From Blautia hydrogenotrophica DSM 10507 (GTDB lineage Bacteria; Bacillota; Clostridia; Lachnospirales; Lachnospiraceae), in the NCBI RefSeq assembly GCF_034356035.1, contig NZ_CP136423.1, positions 2,542,001 to 2,606,000 of the forward strand: DNA of 64,000 bases, given 5' to 3'. Positions 1 through 11,205 of the stretch are shown piece by piece (positions within the stretch are counted from its first letter, which is position 1; each line of letters starts with the position of its first letter). The translations under genes and the position numbers were made by a program. The notes beneath the pieces were generated by a model. It was not told where the DNA came from and ran no database searches. It worked only from the letters and a program-made list of their open reading frames with translations.

Positions 1-144
1 CTCTGCCTATAGCCTTTGGGGACCGAAGCAGTTCTTCTGGCAGAATTTCTGCTGCCAGTCGCTCTTCTCTGTCTCGTCATAGGTATCCTCGCCTCTTTGC
101 CCTGAAATCCTGTCCCCTTCGTCTTAAGCGGCTGAACGCAAAGC

Positions 145-180
145 GGGCTGTCCCACAATTACTGTGTAACAGCCCATTTT
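145..180. terminator. Inverted repeat downstream of guaB, possible terminator
   Basis: GGGCTGT (145-151) and ACAGCCC (169-175) form a 7-bp stem about 20 bp past the guaB stop codon. The T-rich tract follows on the plus strand (177-180), so it would terminate rightward transcription better than guaB transcription, which runs leftward. Bases 1-144 show no gene I can support; a short minus-strand ORF starting at position 80 and leaving the window is possible but unsupported. Confidence 0.45.
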
Positions 181-194
181 CATTTCAAAGCAAA

Positions 195-1673
<1,479 letters not shown>

Positions 1674-1690
1674 TTAATGTTTTGTTCCCT

Positions 1691-1719
1691 AGTGTAACAA
1701 ATATCCCCCCTGGTGTCAA
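1691..1719 (-). promoter_or_regulatory. Sigma-A promoter of guaB
   Basis: On the minus strand TTGACA (1714-1719) is followed after 17 bp by TACACT (1691-1696), a near-consensus vegetative promoter about 40 bp before the guaB start. The -35 hexamer overlaps the last codons of the upstream gene (stop at 1716), so the two genes are packed end to end but transcribed from separate promoters. Confidence 0.75.
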
Positions 1720-2222
1720 TCCAAAAAAACTTTGGACGGAGCACTTTTTTTCATCATCTGAAGCATAGTTTCATCCGGCTCTAAGATCACTTTACAGGTC
1801 TGCTGGTCCAGCTTCACAATCATCGCATACCTGTTTCTTTCAGAATTTCCTGATGAATAGTCCAGCACCTTCAGCTTGCCATTGTGATTGTAATAGTCCA
1901 AACGATGAGAACGAATGGGGGCCATGATGTCCACATGATTCATTTCCAGAGTCTTTGCCTTTTTGCGCTTGCTCTTTGCCATAATTACATCCACGTCCAA
2001 CTCCCCATTCACATAGAGATATTCATATTCTATGTCTGTCTTGGGAAAGACAAAAAAGTACACCAGAACCCCTGCCACCACCGCAAATACCATAAACAGA
2101 GGCGACACCAGGACGACAAACAGCGCCAGTATCACCACAGCTGCAATGGAGCCTGCTTTTAACAAGGTATCCTTTCCGGTTTTTTCTTTCTTAACCAGAC
2201 ATTCCGCATATAAATCGCCCAT
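1716..2222 (-). CDS. Small conserved membrane protein (DUF6106-like)
   Basis: A 168-residue protein with a short cytosolic N-terminus, a strongly hydrophobic stretch at about residues 25-58 (two closely spaced membrane segments), then a soluble domain of about 110 residues rich in charged residues and strands. It resembles uncharacterised Lachnospiraceae membrane proteins that I recall under DUF6106, but I cannot verify the family. No catalytic motif is visible. It has its own promoter (2255-2283) and a good ribosome site (GGAGGAAAAAAG before ATG). Function unknown. Confidence 0.75.
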   Translation of the reverse strand: MGDLYAECLVKKEKTGKDTLLKAGSIAAVVILALFVVLVSPLFMVFAVVAGVLVYFFVFPKTDIEYEYLYVNGELDVDVIMAKSKRKKAKTLEMNHVDIMAPIRSHRLDYYNHNGKLKVLDYSSGNSERNRYAMIVKLDQQTCKVILEPDETMLQMMKKSAPSKVFLD

Positions 2223-2254
2223 CTTTTTTCCTCCAAATTTCCAAACTTTTATCT

Positions 2255-2283
2255 AGTGTAACACAAAATAGGGAATGTTGCAA
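2255..2283 (-). promoter_or_regulatory. Sigma-A promoter of the small membrane protein gene
   Basis: Minus strand TTGCAA (2278-2283), 17-bp spacer, TACACT (2255-2260), about 33 bp before the ATG at 2222. The -10 hexamer is identical to that of guaB. Confidence 0.6.
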
Positions 2284-2336
2284 AACAACATCCCCTAAAA
2301 ACCTGCTTTTCAGACCAGATCGTTTTTTCGTCTCTC

Positions 2337-4004
<1,668 letters not shown>

Positions 4005-4009
4005 TTAAT

Positions 4010-4294
4010 TTATTTGACAACCGCTAAAATATCACTCTGTCTGACAATAATATACTCCTCACCGTCAAGCTTCACTTCGGTTCCTGCATATTTAGAGTAA
4101 ATTACCTGATCGTCCACGGCTACTTCCATCTTTACTTCTTTTCCATCTACGACTCCACCCGGTCCTACAGCAACTACTGCCGCCTGCTGTGGTTTCTCCT
4201 GTGCCTGACCTGGCAGTACAATACCAGACTGAGTCTTCTCTTCTGCCTCTAACTGTTTCAATACTACTCTGTCACCCAATGGTACTAACTTCAT
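4010..4294 (-). CDS. groES: Co-chaperonin GroES (Cpn10)
   Basis: Lid subunit of the GroEL chamber; 94 residues, the usual size. It starts with [14 protein letters not shown], carries the mobile loop ([19 protein letters not shown]) that contacts GroEL, and ends with the conserved strand [16 protein letters not shown]. It is first in the operon, preceded by a good ribosome site, a CIRCE operator and a sigma-A promoter, so it is repressed by HrcA, whose gene is in this window (43719-44756). Confidence 0.98.
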   Translation of the reverse strand: MKLVPLGDRVVLKQLEAEEKTQSGIVLPGQAQEKPQQAAVVAVGPGGVVDGKEVKMEVAVDDQVIYSKYAGTEVKLDGEEYIIVRQSDILAVVK

Positions 4295-4327
4295 ATCTAT
4301 TGCCTCCTTCTATTTTTCACTCTCTTT

Positions 4328-4354
4328 ATTAGCACTCATTTTGATCGAGTGCTA
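4328..4354 (-). promoter_or_regulatory. CIRCE operator (HrcA site) of groESL
   Basis: Perfect match to the CIRCE inverted repeat: TTAGCACTC (4328-4336), 9-bp spacer, GAGTGCTAA (4346-4354). It lies just downstream of the predicted transcription start of groESL, where HrcA binding would block transcription. Confidence 0.97.
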
Positions 4355-4365
4355 ATCACTGTCCT

Positions 4366-4395
4366 TATATTAGTGAATTCCACTGTTTTCTGCAA
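4366..4395 (-). promoter_or_regulatory. Sigma-A promoter of groESL
   Basis: Minus strand TTGCAG (4390-4395), 18-bp spacer, TAATAT (4366-4371), immediately upstream of the CIRCE. Spacing places the transcription start near the edge of the operator. Confidence 0.65.
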
Positions 4396-4506
4396 CCCTT
4401 TAGAACTTAGTATATTCCTATATTTCACCATATATTCTCATTAATTCTAACTTTTTCTTTTATTTTCTCATCTTTTATATTTTTATCATTTTGAAAGAGG
4501 ACAGGC

Positions 4507-4549
4507 TTATCGCGCAAACCCTCATACCGCCTATCAGCGGCACCTCCAA
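4507..4549 (+). repeat. Short dispersed intergenic repeat, copy 1
   Basis: A 43-nt block beginning TTATCGCGCAAACCCTCAT matches 25895-25937 at 38 of 43 positions, in the same orientation. It contains a small hairpin (CCGC...GCGG), and most differences fall in or near the stem and loop. The rest of the 4396-4610 gap shows no gene. Confidence 0.6.
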
Positions 4550-4610
4550 CGTCTGTGCGCCTCGGCAAGCAAGCTCACCAGCCGCTGTCCGGGAGCTTAT
4601 ACCGTAACAT

Positions 4611-4654
4611 AAAAACCTGTATATCTGATTCTCACCCAGATATACAGGTTTTTA
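4611..4654. terminator. Bidirectional terminator after codY
   Basis: AACCTGTATATCTG (4614-4627) and CAGATATACAGGTT (4637-4650) form a perfect 14-bp stem with a 9-nt loop. It is flanked by A5 and T5 runs, so it can work in both directions; it lies about 50 bp past the codY stop. Confidence 0.85.
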
Positions 4655-4700
4655 TACATTTATTTTGTCCTATAGGAGTATCTCTCTTTTTATTTATCAC

Positions 4701-5489
4701 TCAAGCTTTTTTGGCTCTCTGTGTCTTGATTTCTTCCAACTCATCAAAAATTACTTCGTTGAGAACCTTAATATATGTGCCCTTCATCCCTGAAGACCTG
4801 GACTCAATCACTCCCGCACTCTCAAATTTGCGCAGAGCATTCACAATAACAGATCTGGTGATGCCCACTCTGTCAGCAATTTTGCTGGCCACCAGTATTC
4901 CCTCATCTCCATCCAGCTCATCAAAAATATGGATGATCGCTTCCAGTTCCGAAAAGGACAGTGTGTTAAAGGCCGATTTTACTACTTGCTGTTTTCGATC
5001 TTCCTCTGCATTTTCCTCATGCACGGATCTCATCATCTCCAGCCCTACAACGGTTGTCCCATATTCGCTGACGATGATATCCTCAATGTCGTAAGATTTG
5101 TCATTTCGGTACATAAATACCGTTCCCAGGCGCTCTCCTGCAATATCAATAGGATTGATAATCCCTTGATATCTCTGAATATCTGAAGCCTCAAACCCCA
5201 ATGTCTGAAGATTTACATTTTCTTTCGTAGACAACACTTCCAGAAAACGTTCGTTTAACAAGTGGTCAATATAGCCACCTACCTTATCTTCAATCAATTC
5301 AGTTAACTCCTCTACTCCAGGACATAAACTGACACCCAATACTTTTCCCTTTTTGCTGATGACCAAAATATTAGAGCTTAACGTCTCCATCAGAACCTGA
5401 CAAATATCATTGAACACAACCTTACTAGAACTGCTGTTATGCAAAAGCTTATTGATCTTTCTGGTTTTGTCTAATAATTGAACGCTCAT
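4701..5489 (-). CDS. codY: GTP- and branched-chain-amino-acid-sensing repressor CodY
   Basis: Global nutrient-responsive repressor of Firmicutes. The 262-residue protein has the CodY N-terminal GAF domain (LLDKTRKINKLLHNSSS; then FNDICQVLMETLSSNILVISKKGKVLG) and a C-terminal winged helix-turn-helix with ASKIADRVGITRSVIVNALRKFESAGVIESRS. A strong ribosome site (GAAAGGAGG) precedes ATG. It lies downstream of topA but is separated from it by a terminator (5641-5678), so it is likely expressed on its own. Confidence 0.96.
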   Translation of the reverse strand: MSVQLLDKTRKINKLLHNSSSSKVVFNDICQVLMETLSSNILVISKKGKVLGVSLCPGVEELTELIEDKVGGYIDHLLNERFLEVLSTKENVNLQTLGFEASDIQRYQGIINPIDIAGERLGTVFMYRNDKSYDIEDIIVSEYGTTVVGLEMMRSVHEENAEEDRKQQVVKSAFNTLSFSELEAIIHIFDELDGDEGILVASKIADRVGITRSVIVNALRKFESAGVIESRSSGMKGTYIKVLNEVIFDELEEIKTQRAKKA

Positions 5490-5640
5490 TGGTGTCCTCC
5501 TTTCAAAATATTTTTTTGTCAGTTTTACTCCTTAATTTATACTACCATGGTATACATATTAAAATCAACCTATTTTTTTAGATTTTTTCATTTTTTTTTG
5601 CATTTTTAAATAGTTGATAGATTTCTCAGGATGAAAAATC

Positions 5641-5678
5641 AAAAAATGCTGTCTTTTTTTTGGAAGACAGCATTTTTT
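5641..5678. terminator. Bidirectional terminator between topA and codY
   Basis: AAAAAATGCTGTCTT (5641-5655) pairs with AAGACAGCATTTTTT (5664-5678) around an 8-nt loop, giving a stem with A and T runs at its base. It lies 10 bp past the topA stop. Confidence 0.85.
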
Positions 5679-5687
5679 AAGGAATTT

Positions 5688-7772
5688 TCACGCTTTTATC
5701 GGTTCTTCCTCCTGGATCTTTTTCACAAATCCACAAGTCTCATTACTACACACTAATTTATTGCCCTTCTCAACCATATAGCTTCCGCAATTTGGGCATT
5801 TCTCTTTGGAAGGTTTCTGCCAGGACATAAATTCACACTCTGGATTTGCCTCACATCCGTAATACTTACGTCCTTTCTTGGTCTTTTTCAGAACCACGTC
5901 TTTTCCACATATAGGACAGGGAACTCCAATCTTTTCATAATAAGGTTTTGTATTCCGGCACTCTGGAAAGCCAGGGCAGGCCAAAAAGCGTCCATGGGGT
6001 CCATATTTGATCACCATATTTCTTCCACATTCTTCACAGATCACATCTGTGACCTCATCTTCAATCTTCACCTGCTCCAATTCTTTTTCCGCAATCTCCA
6101 CATCTTTTTTCAAATCCGGATAGAAGTTTCTGACAACCGTCTTCCACTGTACTGTGCCCGCTTCTACACAGTCCAAAAGCCCCTCCATCGTCGCTGTAAA
6201 ATTTACATCCACAATGCTGGGAAATGCCTGTTTCATGATGTTATTCACCACTTCTCCCAACTCGGTCATATACAGATTCTTATTCTCTTTGGAGATATAC
6301 CGTCGTTTGATAATCGTCGTGATTGTTGGCGCATAGGTACTAGGCCTTCCAATCCCTAACTCTTCTAAGGTCTTAACCAAAGATGCTTCCGTATAATGTG
6401 CCGGCGGCTGAGTAAAGTGCTGTTCCGGCTGAAGCTTCAGCAGCTTCAACGGCATGCCTTTTGTCAGACTCTTAGCCAGAACATTCTCCTTTTTCTTTAC
6501 GTCTTCCTCCTGACTGTACACAGACTGGAAGCCTTGAAAGACAATTCTGGAGGCAGCAACCGTAAAATAGTACTTACCTGCTGATATCTTAACGGATGTC
6601 GTCTCATATTTTGCACTGCTCATACGACTGGCCGTAAAACGCTTCCAAATCAACTGATATAAACGATACTGGTCCCTCGAGAGTGATTCTTTTAAAGACA
6701 ACGGTGTCCTGGTAATATCTGTGGGCCGAATTGCCTCATGGGCATCCTGAATCTTCTGTTTGCTGCCAGAGGTTTTCGGGACTGCCGCCACATACTCTTT
6801 TCCATACTCACTGTCAATATATTCTCTGGCTGCTTTGTCCGCCTCTTCTGAAATTCGGGTTGAATCTGTACGCAGGTATGTGATAACGCCCACTGTGCCA
6901 TTTCCCTTGATGTCAATTCCTTCATACAGCTGTTGAGCCAAGCGCATGGTCTTTTGAGTAGAAAAATTCAGCGTCTTGGCCGCTTCCTGTTGCAATGTAC
7001 TGGTGGTAAACGGCAGCGGTGCATTTTTGTGCCGCTCCCCTTTTTTCACCTCTGCTACCTCGTAGGAACACTGTCCTAACTCAGACAGAATCTCATCCAT
7101 CTGTTCTTTATTCTGAATCTGTACCTTCTTCTTTGTACCATAAAACTTGGCTATCAGCGGTTTCTTCTCGCCTTCCACCTGGAACTCTCCTTCTAAATCC
7201 CAGTACTCTTCTGGGATGAAGGAATTGATTTCATCTTCCCGATCTCCGATAATTCTAAGAGCCACCGACTGTACTCTTCCTGCACTCAGACCTCTTTTTA
7301 CTTTCACCCATAGCAGAGGACTGATACTGTATCCCACCAGTCGGTCCAGCACCCTCCTGGCCTGCTGAGCCTCCACCAGATTCATATTCAGTCTGCGCGC
7401 CTGTTTTATGGAAGATTTTACCGCTGTTTTTGTGATCTCATTGAAGGTAATCCTCTGCATTTTTTCGTCGTCAACCTTTAAGGCTTGTGTCAAATGCCAG
7501 GATATCGCCTCCCCTTCCCGGTCAGGGTCCGTCGCCAGATAAATTTTATCCGCTTTTTTCGCTGCTTTTCTCAGCTTTGTCAGCAATTCCCCTTTTCCCC
7601 GGATCGTGATATATTTCAACTCAAAGTCATTTTCTGTATCAATTCCCATCTGACTTTTCGGTAGATCTCTTACATGCCCGTTAGAAGCCTGTACGTCATA
7701 ATTGCTTCCCAAAAATTTTTTAATCGTCTTAACTTTTGCGGGTGATTCCACAATCACCAAATATTTCGCCAT
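5688..7772 (-). CDS. topA: DNA topoisomerase I (type IA)
   Basis: Relaxes negative supercoils by single-strand passage. The 694-residue enzyme has an N-terminal Toprim domain (KYLVIVESPAKVKTIKKFLG; TDPDREGEAISWHL), the active-site tyrosine in GVITYLRTDSTRIS, and three C-terminal four-Cys zinc ribbons (CEECGRNMV, CPICGKDVV, CPNCGSYMV). I chose ATG at 7772 (MAKYLVIVESPAK) because AGGAGAGGGAAC precedes it; an in-frame ATG eight codons upstream lacks a ribosome site. It follows dprA by 89 bp, the usual Firmicute order comM-dprA-topA-codY. Confidence 0.97.
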   Translation of the reverse strand: MAKYLVIVESPAKVKTIKKFLGSNYDVQASNGHVRDLPKSQMGIDTENDFELKYITIRGKGELLTKLRKAAKKADKIYLATDPDREGEAISWHLTQALKVDDEKMQRITFNEITKTAVKSSIKQARRLNMNLVEAQQARRVLDRLVGYSISPLLWVKVKRGLSAGRVQSVALRIIGDREDEINSFIPEEYWDLEGEFQVEGEKKPLIAKFYGTKKKVQIQNKEQMDEILSELGQCSYEVAEVKKGERHKNAPLPFTTSTLQQEAAKTLNFSTQKTMRLAQQLYEGIDIKGNGTVGVITYLRTDSTRISEEADKAAREYIDSEYGKEYVAAVPKTSGSKQKIQDAHEAIRPTDITRTPLSLKESLSRDQYRLYQLIWKRFTASRMSSAKYETTSVKISAGKYYFTVAASRIVFQGFQSVYSQEEDVKKKENVLAKSLTKGMPLKLLKLQPEQHFTQPPAHYTEASLVKTLEELGIGRPSTYAPTITTIIKRRYISKENKNLYMTELGEVVNNIMKQAFPSIVDVNFTATMEGLLDCVEAGTVQWKTVVRNFYPDLKKDVEIAEKELEQVKIEDEVTDVICEECGRNMVIKYGPHGRFLACPGFPECRNTKPYYEKIGVPCPICGKDVVLKKTKKGRKYYGCEANPECEFMSWQKPSKEKCPNCGSYMVEKGNKLVCSNETCGFVKKIQEEEPIKA

Positions 7773-7861
7773 GTTCCCTCTCCTATATTGCACCACTTTG
7801 AAATGTTTGTGACTATTCAGCCATGCAGTTTGGATTCACAGTTCTACAATTTCTTAAAATT

Positions 7862-8752
7862 TTATAAAATTGTTTTCTTTACAAAAAAATTATGCCCAAT
7901 CCGCTCTACAAGGCCCTCCAATTCCAATTCCGTCAAACAATTTATAGTCTTTGTCACCGAAAAATGTGTATATTCCACAATCTCATGGAGATTTTTTGGT
8001 TGTAAATCCAAACCACTATACACCAAATTAAGATCTCTTGCAAGTCTTACACTATTTTTTTTTGCTGAATCCTCCCTTGTCTCTCTTTGAATCCCCCACT
8101 CTTCCAGTATTTTCTGAGGAGACCCGGCAACTCCTGCCCCCTGTTCCAAGAGCTGATGACACCCGCGGCTGAGACTAGAATCCACAGGCCCTGGCAGCGC
8201 ATAGACACTCTTTCCTTGTTCCATCGCAAAATCTACCGTGATCAGCGAACCGCTCTTTTCTCTCGCCTCTATAACCAGCACCACATCAGCCAATCCACTG
8301 ATAATCCGGTTTCTTGCCGGAAAATAACAGCCCAGCGGCATCGTTCCCGGCTTTTTCTCACTGATCAGGCCCCCTGACTGCCAGACTTGGCGATATAAGC
8401 TATCGTGCTGTTTTGGATAGCAGATATCTACACCACTCCCTAAAACCGCAAACGTAGGTGTCCCTCCTTCCAAAGCCCCACTGTGAGCTCTTCCATCAAT
8501 CCCTGCCGCCAAGCCGCTGATTACCTGCACTCCTGCCCTACTCATCTCCTGCGCATACAAAAATGCCTGACGCCTTCCATAAGCACTGCATGCCCTAGCT
8601 CCCACGATGGCAATGGTCGGACGATCGTCTCTTGGCAGCTCTCCTCTCACATAGAGCTTTTTAGGCATCCCTCTCAACTGCCGAAGACGCCTCGGATATT
8701 TCTCACTGCCACGCTCAATACATTCTATGTCAAGGTAATAAATTTCTTCCAT
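7862..8752 (-). CDS. dprA: DNA-processing protein DprA
   Basis: Loads RecA on incoming single-stranded DNA during natural transformation. The 296-residue protein has the Rossmann-like DprA core (PTIAIVGARACSAYGRRQA; SGLAAGIDGRAHSGALEGG; AVLGSGVDICYP; FPARNRIISGLADVVLVIEA) and a C-terminal winged-helix domain. It lacks most of the N-terminal SAM-like domain of longer homologues. It follows comM by 15 bp, so the two are cotranscribed. No other competence genes are in the window. Confidence 0.94.
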   Translation of the reverse strand: MEEIYYLDIECIERGSEKYPRRLRQLRGMPKKLYVRGELPRDDRPTIAIVGARACSAYGRRQAFLYAQEMSRAGVQVISGLAAGIDGRAHSGALEGGTPTFAVLGSGVDICYPKQHDSLYRQVWQSGGLISEKKPGTMPLGCYFPARNRIISGLADVVLVIEAREKSGSLITVDFAMEQGKSVYALPGPVDSSLSRGCHQLLEQGAGVAGSPQKILEEWGIQRETREDSAKKNSVRLARDLNLVYSGLDLQPKNLHEIVEYTHFSVTKTINCLTELELEGLVERIGHNFFVKKTIL

Positions 8753-8767
8753 AAAAATACTCCCCTC

Positions 8768-10291
8768 TCATCTCCAATATTTTTTGTCTAGACTGCGATA
8801 GCCGATCGCTTCTTCCAAATGTTCTCTCTGAATCATCCGCGATTCCTCTAAATCAGCGATTGTCCGCGCCACTTTTAAAATTCTGTGATAGGCCCTGGCA
8901 CTGATTTTGAGTCGGTCATATGCTTTCCCCAAAAGTTCTCTTCCCTGTGAGCTAACCTCACAGTACTGCTCTATCCCTCTCGGGGTCAGATCTGCGTTAA
9001 AGCATAGAGTTGTCCCCTCATATCGCTCTTTTTGAATCCTCACTGCCTTTTCCACCCTCTGACGAATCTGGGCAGACCCCTCTTGCTCGCTTGGACTAGA
9101 CAATGCCTGATAAGATATGGGAGCCGCCTCCGCACACAGATCAATTCTATCTAACAGCGGCTGGCTAATTCTTTTCAGATACCCACCGATCTCTGCCGGA
9201 CTGCAGGTACAGCGGTTCATATCCGGATAATACCCGCAAGGACATGGGTTCATCGCAGCCAGCAACAGAAAATCCGCTGGAAAGCAGTAAGTCCCGTGGA
9301 CTCTAGACAGCCTGATATATCCATCCTCCAGAGGCTGCCTTAGAATCTCTAAACTCCTCTTTGAAAACTCAGGCATTTCATCCAAAAAAAGCACTCCCCT
9401 GTGTGCCAAAGTCACCTCTCCTGGTTTTGGATTCTTTCCGCCGCCGGCCAATGCCTGCGCCGATGCTGTGTGGTGAGGGGCTCGAAAAGGTCTTCTCATC
9501 ATCATAGGAAACTCTTCTGACAAAAGTCCTGCTATGCTGTAAATCTGAGATACCTCCAAGCTTTCCGCCTCACTGAGAAACGGCATAATTCCCGGGACCC
9601 TCTTGGCCACCATAGACTTTCCTGTTCCTGGAGCTCCTATTAAAAGCAGATTGTGAAAGCCACTCGCTGCGATCTCCGCCGCCCTTTTTGCCCCTTCCTG
9701 TCCCTGCACTTCTCGAAAATCCGCAGAATATCTCTGTCTTTTCGTAATATCTCCATGAAACTTTCCTCTCTCCCCCTTTTGTTTTCCCAACAAAACGTCT
9801 CTCATCTGAGCCAATGATCTTACTCCAATCACTCGTATATCTGGAACCATAGAACCTTCCTGTAGGTTTTCAAAAGGAAGAATACAGGTATGGCATCCCA
9901 ACTCTCTTGCCTTGCGAACAACGGGCAACACACCGATCACAGGATTACATTTCCCGCTCAGACTGACCTCGCCTATGATAAGGATTCCCTGAAGCGACTC
10001 ACAGGGAATCCTACCGGCTGCTGACAAAATCGCAGCCGCTATGGGAAGGTCATACCCTGCCCCCTCTTTTCGTATATCCGCTGGTGCTAAATTGACTGTT
10101 ATCCTCTTAGGCGGCAGTGAAAGCCCTGTGTTTTTCATTGCTGTTCTCACTCTCTCCTGAGCTTCTTTCACCTGAGAGGACACATATCCAACCATGGAAA
10201 AGGAAGGCAGACCGTCGCTTAAATCTGCTTCTACTTGAATCGGACAGATCTCCATTCCCTGAATGGATGCCGACAACACGCTACTGAACAT
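8768..10291 (-). CDS. comM: YifB/ComM-family Mg-chelatase-like AAA+ ATPase
   Basis: 507-residue AAA+ protein related to ComM, a branch-migration helicase in natural transformation. It has an N-terminal Lon-like ChlI domain, Walker A (LLIGAPGTGKSMVAKRVPG), Walker B (GVLFLDEMPEF), a Cys cluster (MNPCPCGYYPDMNRCTC) and the C-terminal Mg-chelatase domain. The start is ATG at 10291 (MFSSVLSASIQG), preceded by GAAAGGAGAG. The reading frame stays open 39 codons further upstream, but that stretch is encoded by a dispersed intergenic repeat and is not protein-like. Confidence 0.93.
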   Translation of the reverse strand: MFSSVLSASIQGMEICPIQVEADLSDGLPSFSMVGYVSSQVKEAQERVRTAMKNTGLSLPPKRITVNLAPADIRKEGAGYDLPIAAAILSAAGRIPCESLQGILIIGEVSLSGKCNPVIGVLPVVRKARELGCHTCILPFENLQEGSMVPDIRVIGVRSLAQMRDVLLGKQKGERGKFHGDITKRQRYSADFREVQGQEGAKRAAEIAASGFHNLLLIGAPGTGKSMVAKRVPGIMPFLSEAESLEVSQIYSIAGLLSEEFPMMMRRPFRAPHHTASAQALAGGGKNPKPGEVTLAHRGVLFLDEMPEFSKRSLEILRQPLEDGYIRLSRVHGTYCFPADFLLLAAMNPCPCGYYPDMNRCTCSPAEIGGYLKRISQPLLDRIDLCAEAAPISYQALSSPSEQEGSAQIRQRVEKAVRIQKERYEGTTLCFNADLTPRGIEQYCEVSSQGRELLGKAYDRLKISARAYHRILKVARTIADLEESRMIQREHLEEAIGYRSLDKKYWR

Positions 10292-10310
10292 TATTCTCTC
10301 CTTTCTCTTT

Positions 10311-10437
10311 CGGCACACACGCCGCCGTAATCCCCCGAAATAGCAAGACCACTGATTGCGGCGTGTGTATCGCACAAAGCATTTTGTACGATAGGAAAGG
10401 ACTTTCACGCAGAAACGTGACAGATCTTTCCTAATAC
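10311..10437 (+). repeat. Structured intergenic repeat family, partial copy C
   Basis: Shares the right half of the element seen at 22923-23110 and 23850-24038: a GCGGCGTGTG segment, then AGGAAAGGACTTTCACG, a short loop, CGTGACAGATCTTTCCTA. The last part folds as a nested hairpin (outer AGGAAAG/CTTTCCT, inner CACG/CGTG). It abuts the true start of comM and opens a false N-terminal extension. Bases 10438-10575 show no gene. Confidence 0.7.
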
Positions 10438-10575
10438 AAGAAATTCATCCAGCACTGCAATCAGACTCCCATGGTTGCTCTCAAAACTATGTACACCTCT
10501 CCAGGCACTGCTCATTTAAACTCGAAAAAATGGGAGCAGAATCTCTCCCTATGATTTGATTTTAGAATCGTTATC

Positions 10576-10743
10576 CTAGAATACCTTGTCGGTCTCTTCG
10601 ATCGTCAAACAGAACTTTTCCCCGCTCATCAATTCCACATAAATATGATTTTTATGTTTCTCGACAACCAGTGAAGCCAAATCCAACTGCTTCGTTCGAT
10701 TCAGAATATGATACAGCTTCCAGATGAATTCATCGTTTTCCAT
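10576..10743 (-). CDS. Small protein of unknown function (55 aa)
   Basis: A 55-codon frame starts at ATG 10743 (MENDEFIWKLYHILNRTKQ) and ends with TAG at 10576-10578. A strong ribosome site (AAAAAGGAGGAAG) sits at good spacing, which is the main support. The product is acidic, without membrane segments, and contains a strand-rich middle (HKNHIYVELMSGEKFCLTIEE). It is divergent from the helix-turn-helix gene at 10847 and shares its operator region, so the pair may be coregulated. No family recognised. Confidence 0.65.
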   Translation of the reverse strand: MENDEFIWKLYHILNRTKQLDLASLVVEKHKNHIYVELMSGEKFCLTIEETDKVF

Positions 10744-10773
10744 TTAACTTCCTCCTTTTTCAGTTTAGCCCAT

Positions 10774-10832
10774 TTTGTTCCGAATTGCAATAGTACATTT
10801 TGTTCTGGATATAATTTTAATAGTAGAACAAA
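10774..10832. promoter_or_regulatory. Candidate operator with three TTTGTTC half-sites
   Basis: TTTGTTCT (10799-10806) and AGAACAAA (10825-10832) form a perfect 8-bp inverted repeat, and a further direct half-site TTTGTTCC lies at 10774-10781. All sit between the divergent 55-codon ORF and the helix-turn-helix gene, and the last half-site is 15 bp before the regulator's start. This is the expected position for autoregulation. Confidence 0.55.
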
Positions 10833-10846
10833 GGAAAAGGAAATCT

Positions 10847-11071
10847 ATGAAATTTCAACGTATTCAAAATCTGAGAGAAGACGCAGATCTAACACAAAAA
10901 GAATTAAGTGAATACCTTCATATCAGTCCTCGTACCTATTCTCACTATGAAAACGGTACCCGAAACATCCCAGTCGAGATGTTGATACGACTGGCAAATT
11001 ATTACAACACCAGCATTGATTATCTGGTCGGCAGAACGGATAACCCTCACTGGAGAAAAGACGAAAAATAA
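10847..11071 (+). CDS. XRE-family helix-turn-helix regulator (74 aa)
   Basis: A single-domain Cro/CI-type repressor: LREDADLTQKELSEYLHIS (helices 1-3), RTYSHYENGTRNIPVEMLIRLANYYNTSIDYLVGRTD (helices 4-5 and the usual YLxGRTD ending). ATG at 10847 follows AAAGGAAAAGG; an earlier in-frame ATG at 10775 would overlap the operator repeats. It probably binds the TTTGTTC repeats directly upstream and controls itself and the divergent 55-aa gene. A terminator follows at 11076-11107. Confidence 0.9.
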   Translation: MKFQRIQNLREDADLTQKELSEYLHISPRTYSHYENGTRNIPVEMLIRLANYYNTSIDYLVGRTDNPHWRKDEK

Positions 11072-11075
11072 CGAA

Positions 11076-11107
11076 ATAGAACAGCAGTAGCTGTTTTATT
11101 TTTTGTC
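11076..11107 (+). terminator. Terminator after the helix-turn-helix gene
   Basis: AACAGC AGTA GCTGTT (11080-11095) followed by TTATTTTTT, 10-30 bp past the regulator stop codon. Confidence 0.75.
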
Positions 11108-11138
11108 TAAATCATACAAAACAAATTTAAAAAAAACA

Positions 11139-11167
11139 CTGACAGTCCTCCCAAAAAGTAGTAAACT
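11139..11167 (+). promoter_or_regulatory. Possible promoter of the Nudix gene
   Basis: CTGACA (11139-11144), 17-bp spacer, TAAACT (11162-11167), about 40 bp before the Nudix start. Both hexamers are imperfect, so this is tentative. Confidence 0.35.
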
Positions 11168-11205
11168 GTATAGATAACCAATGAACTATTTAAGGAGTGA
11201 AAATT

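Noticed and set aside
1..80. Possible minus-strand CDS starting at position 80 (MTRQRRATGSRN) and leaving the window
   Set aside because: Very basic low-complexity product, only 26 codons visible and a weak ribosome site.
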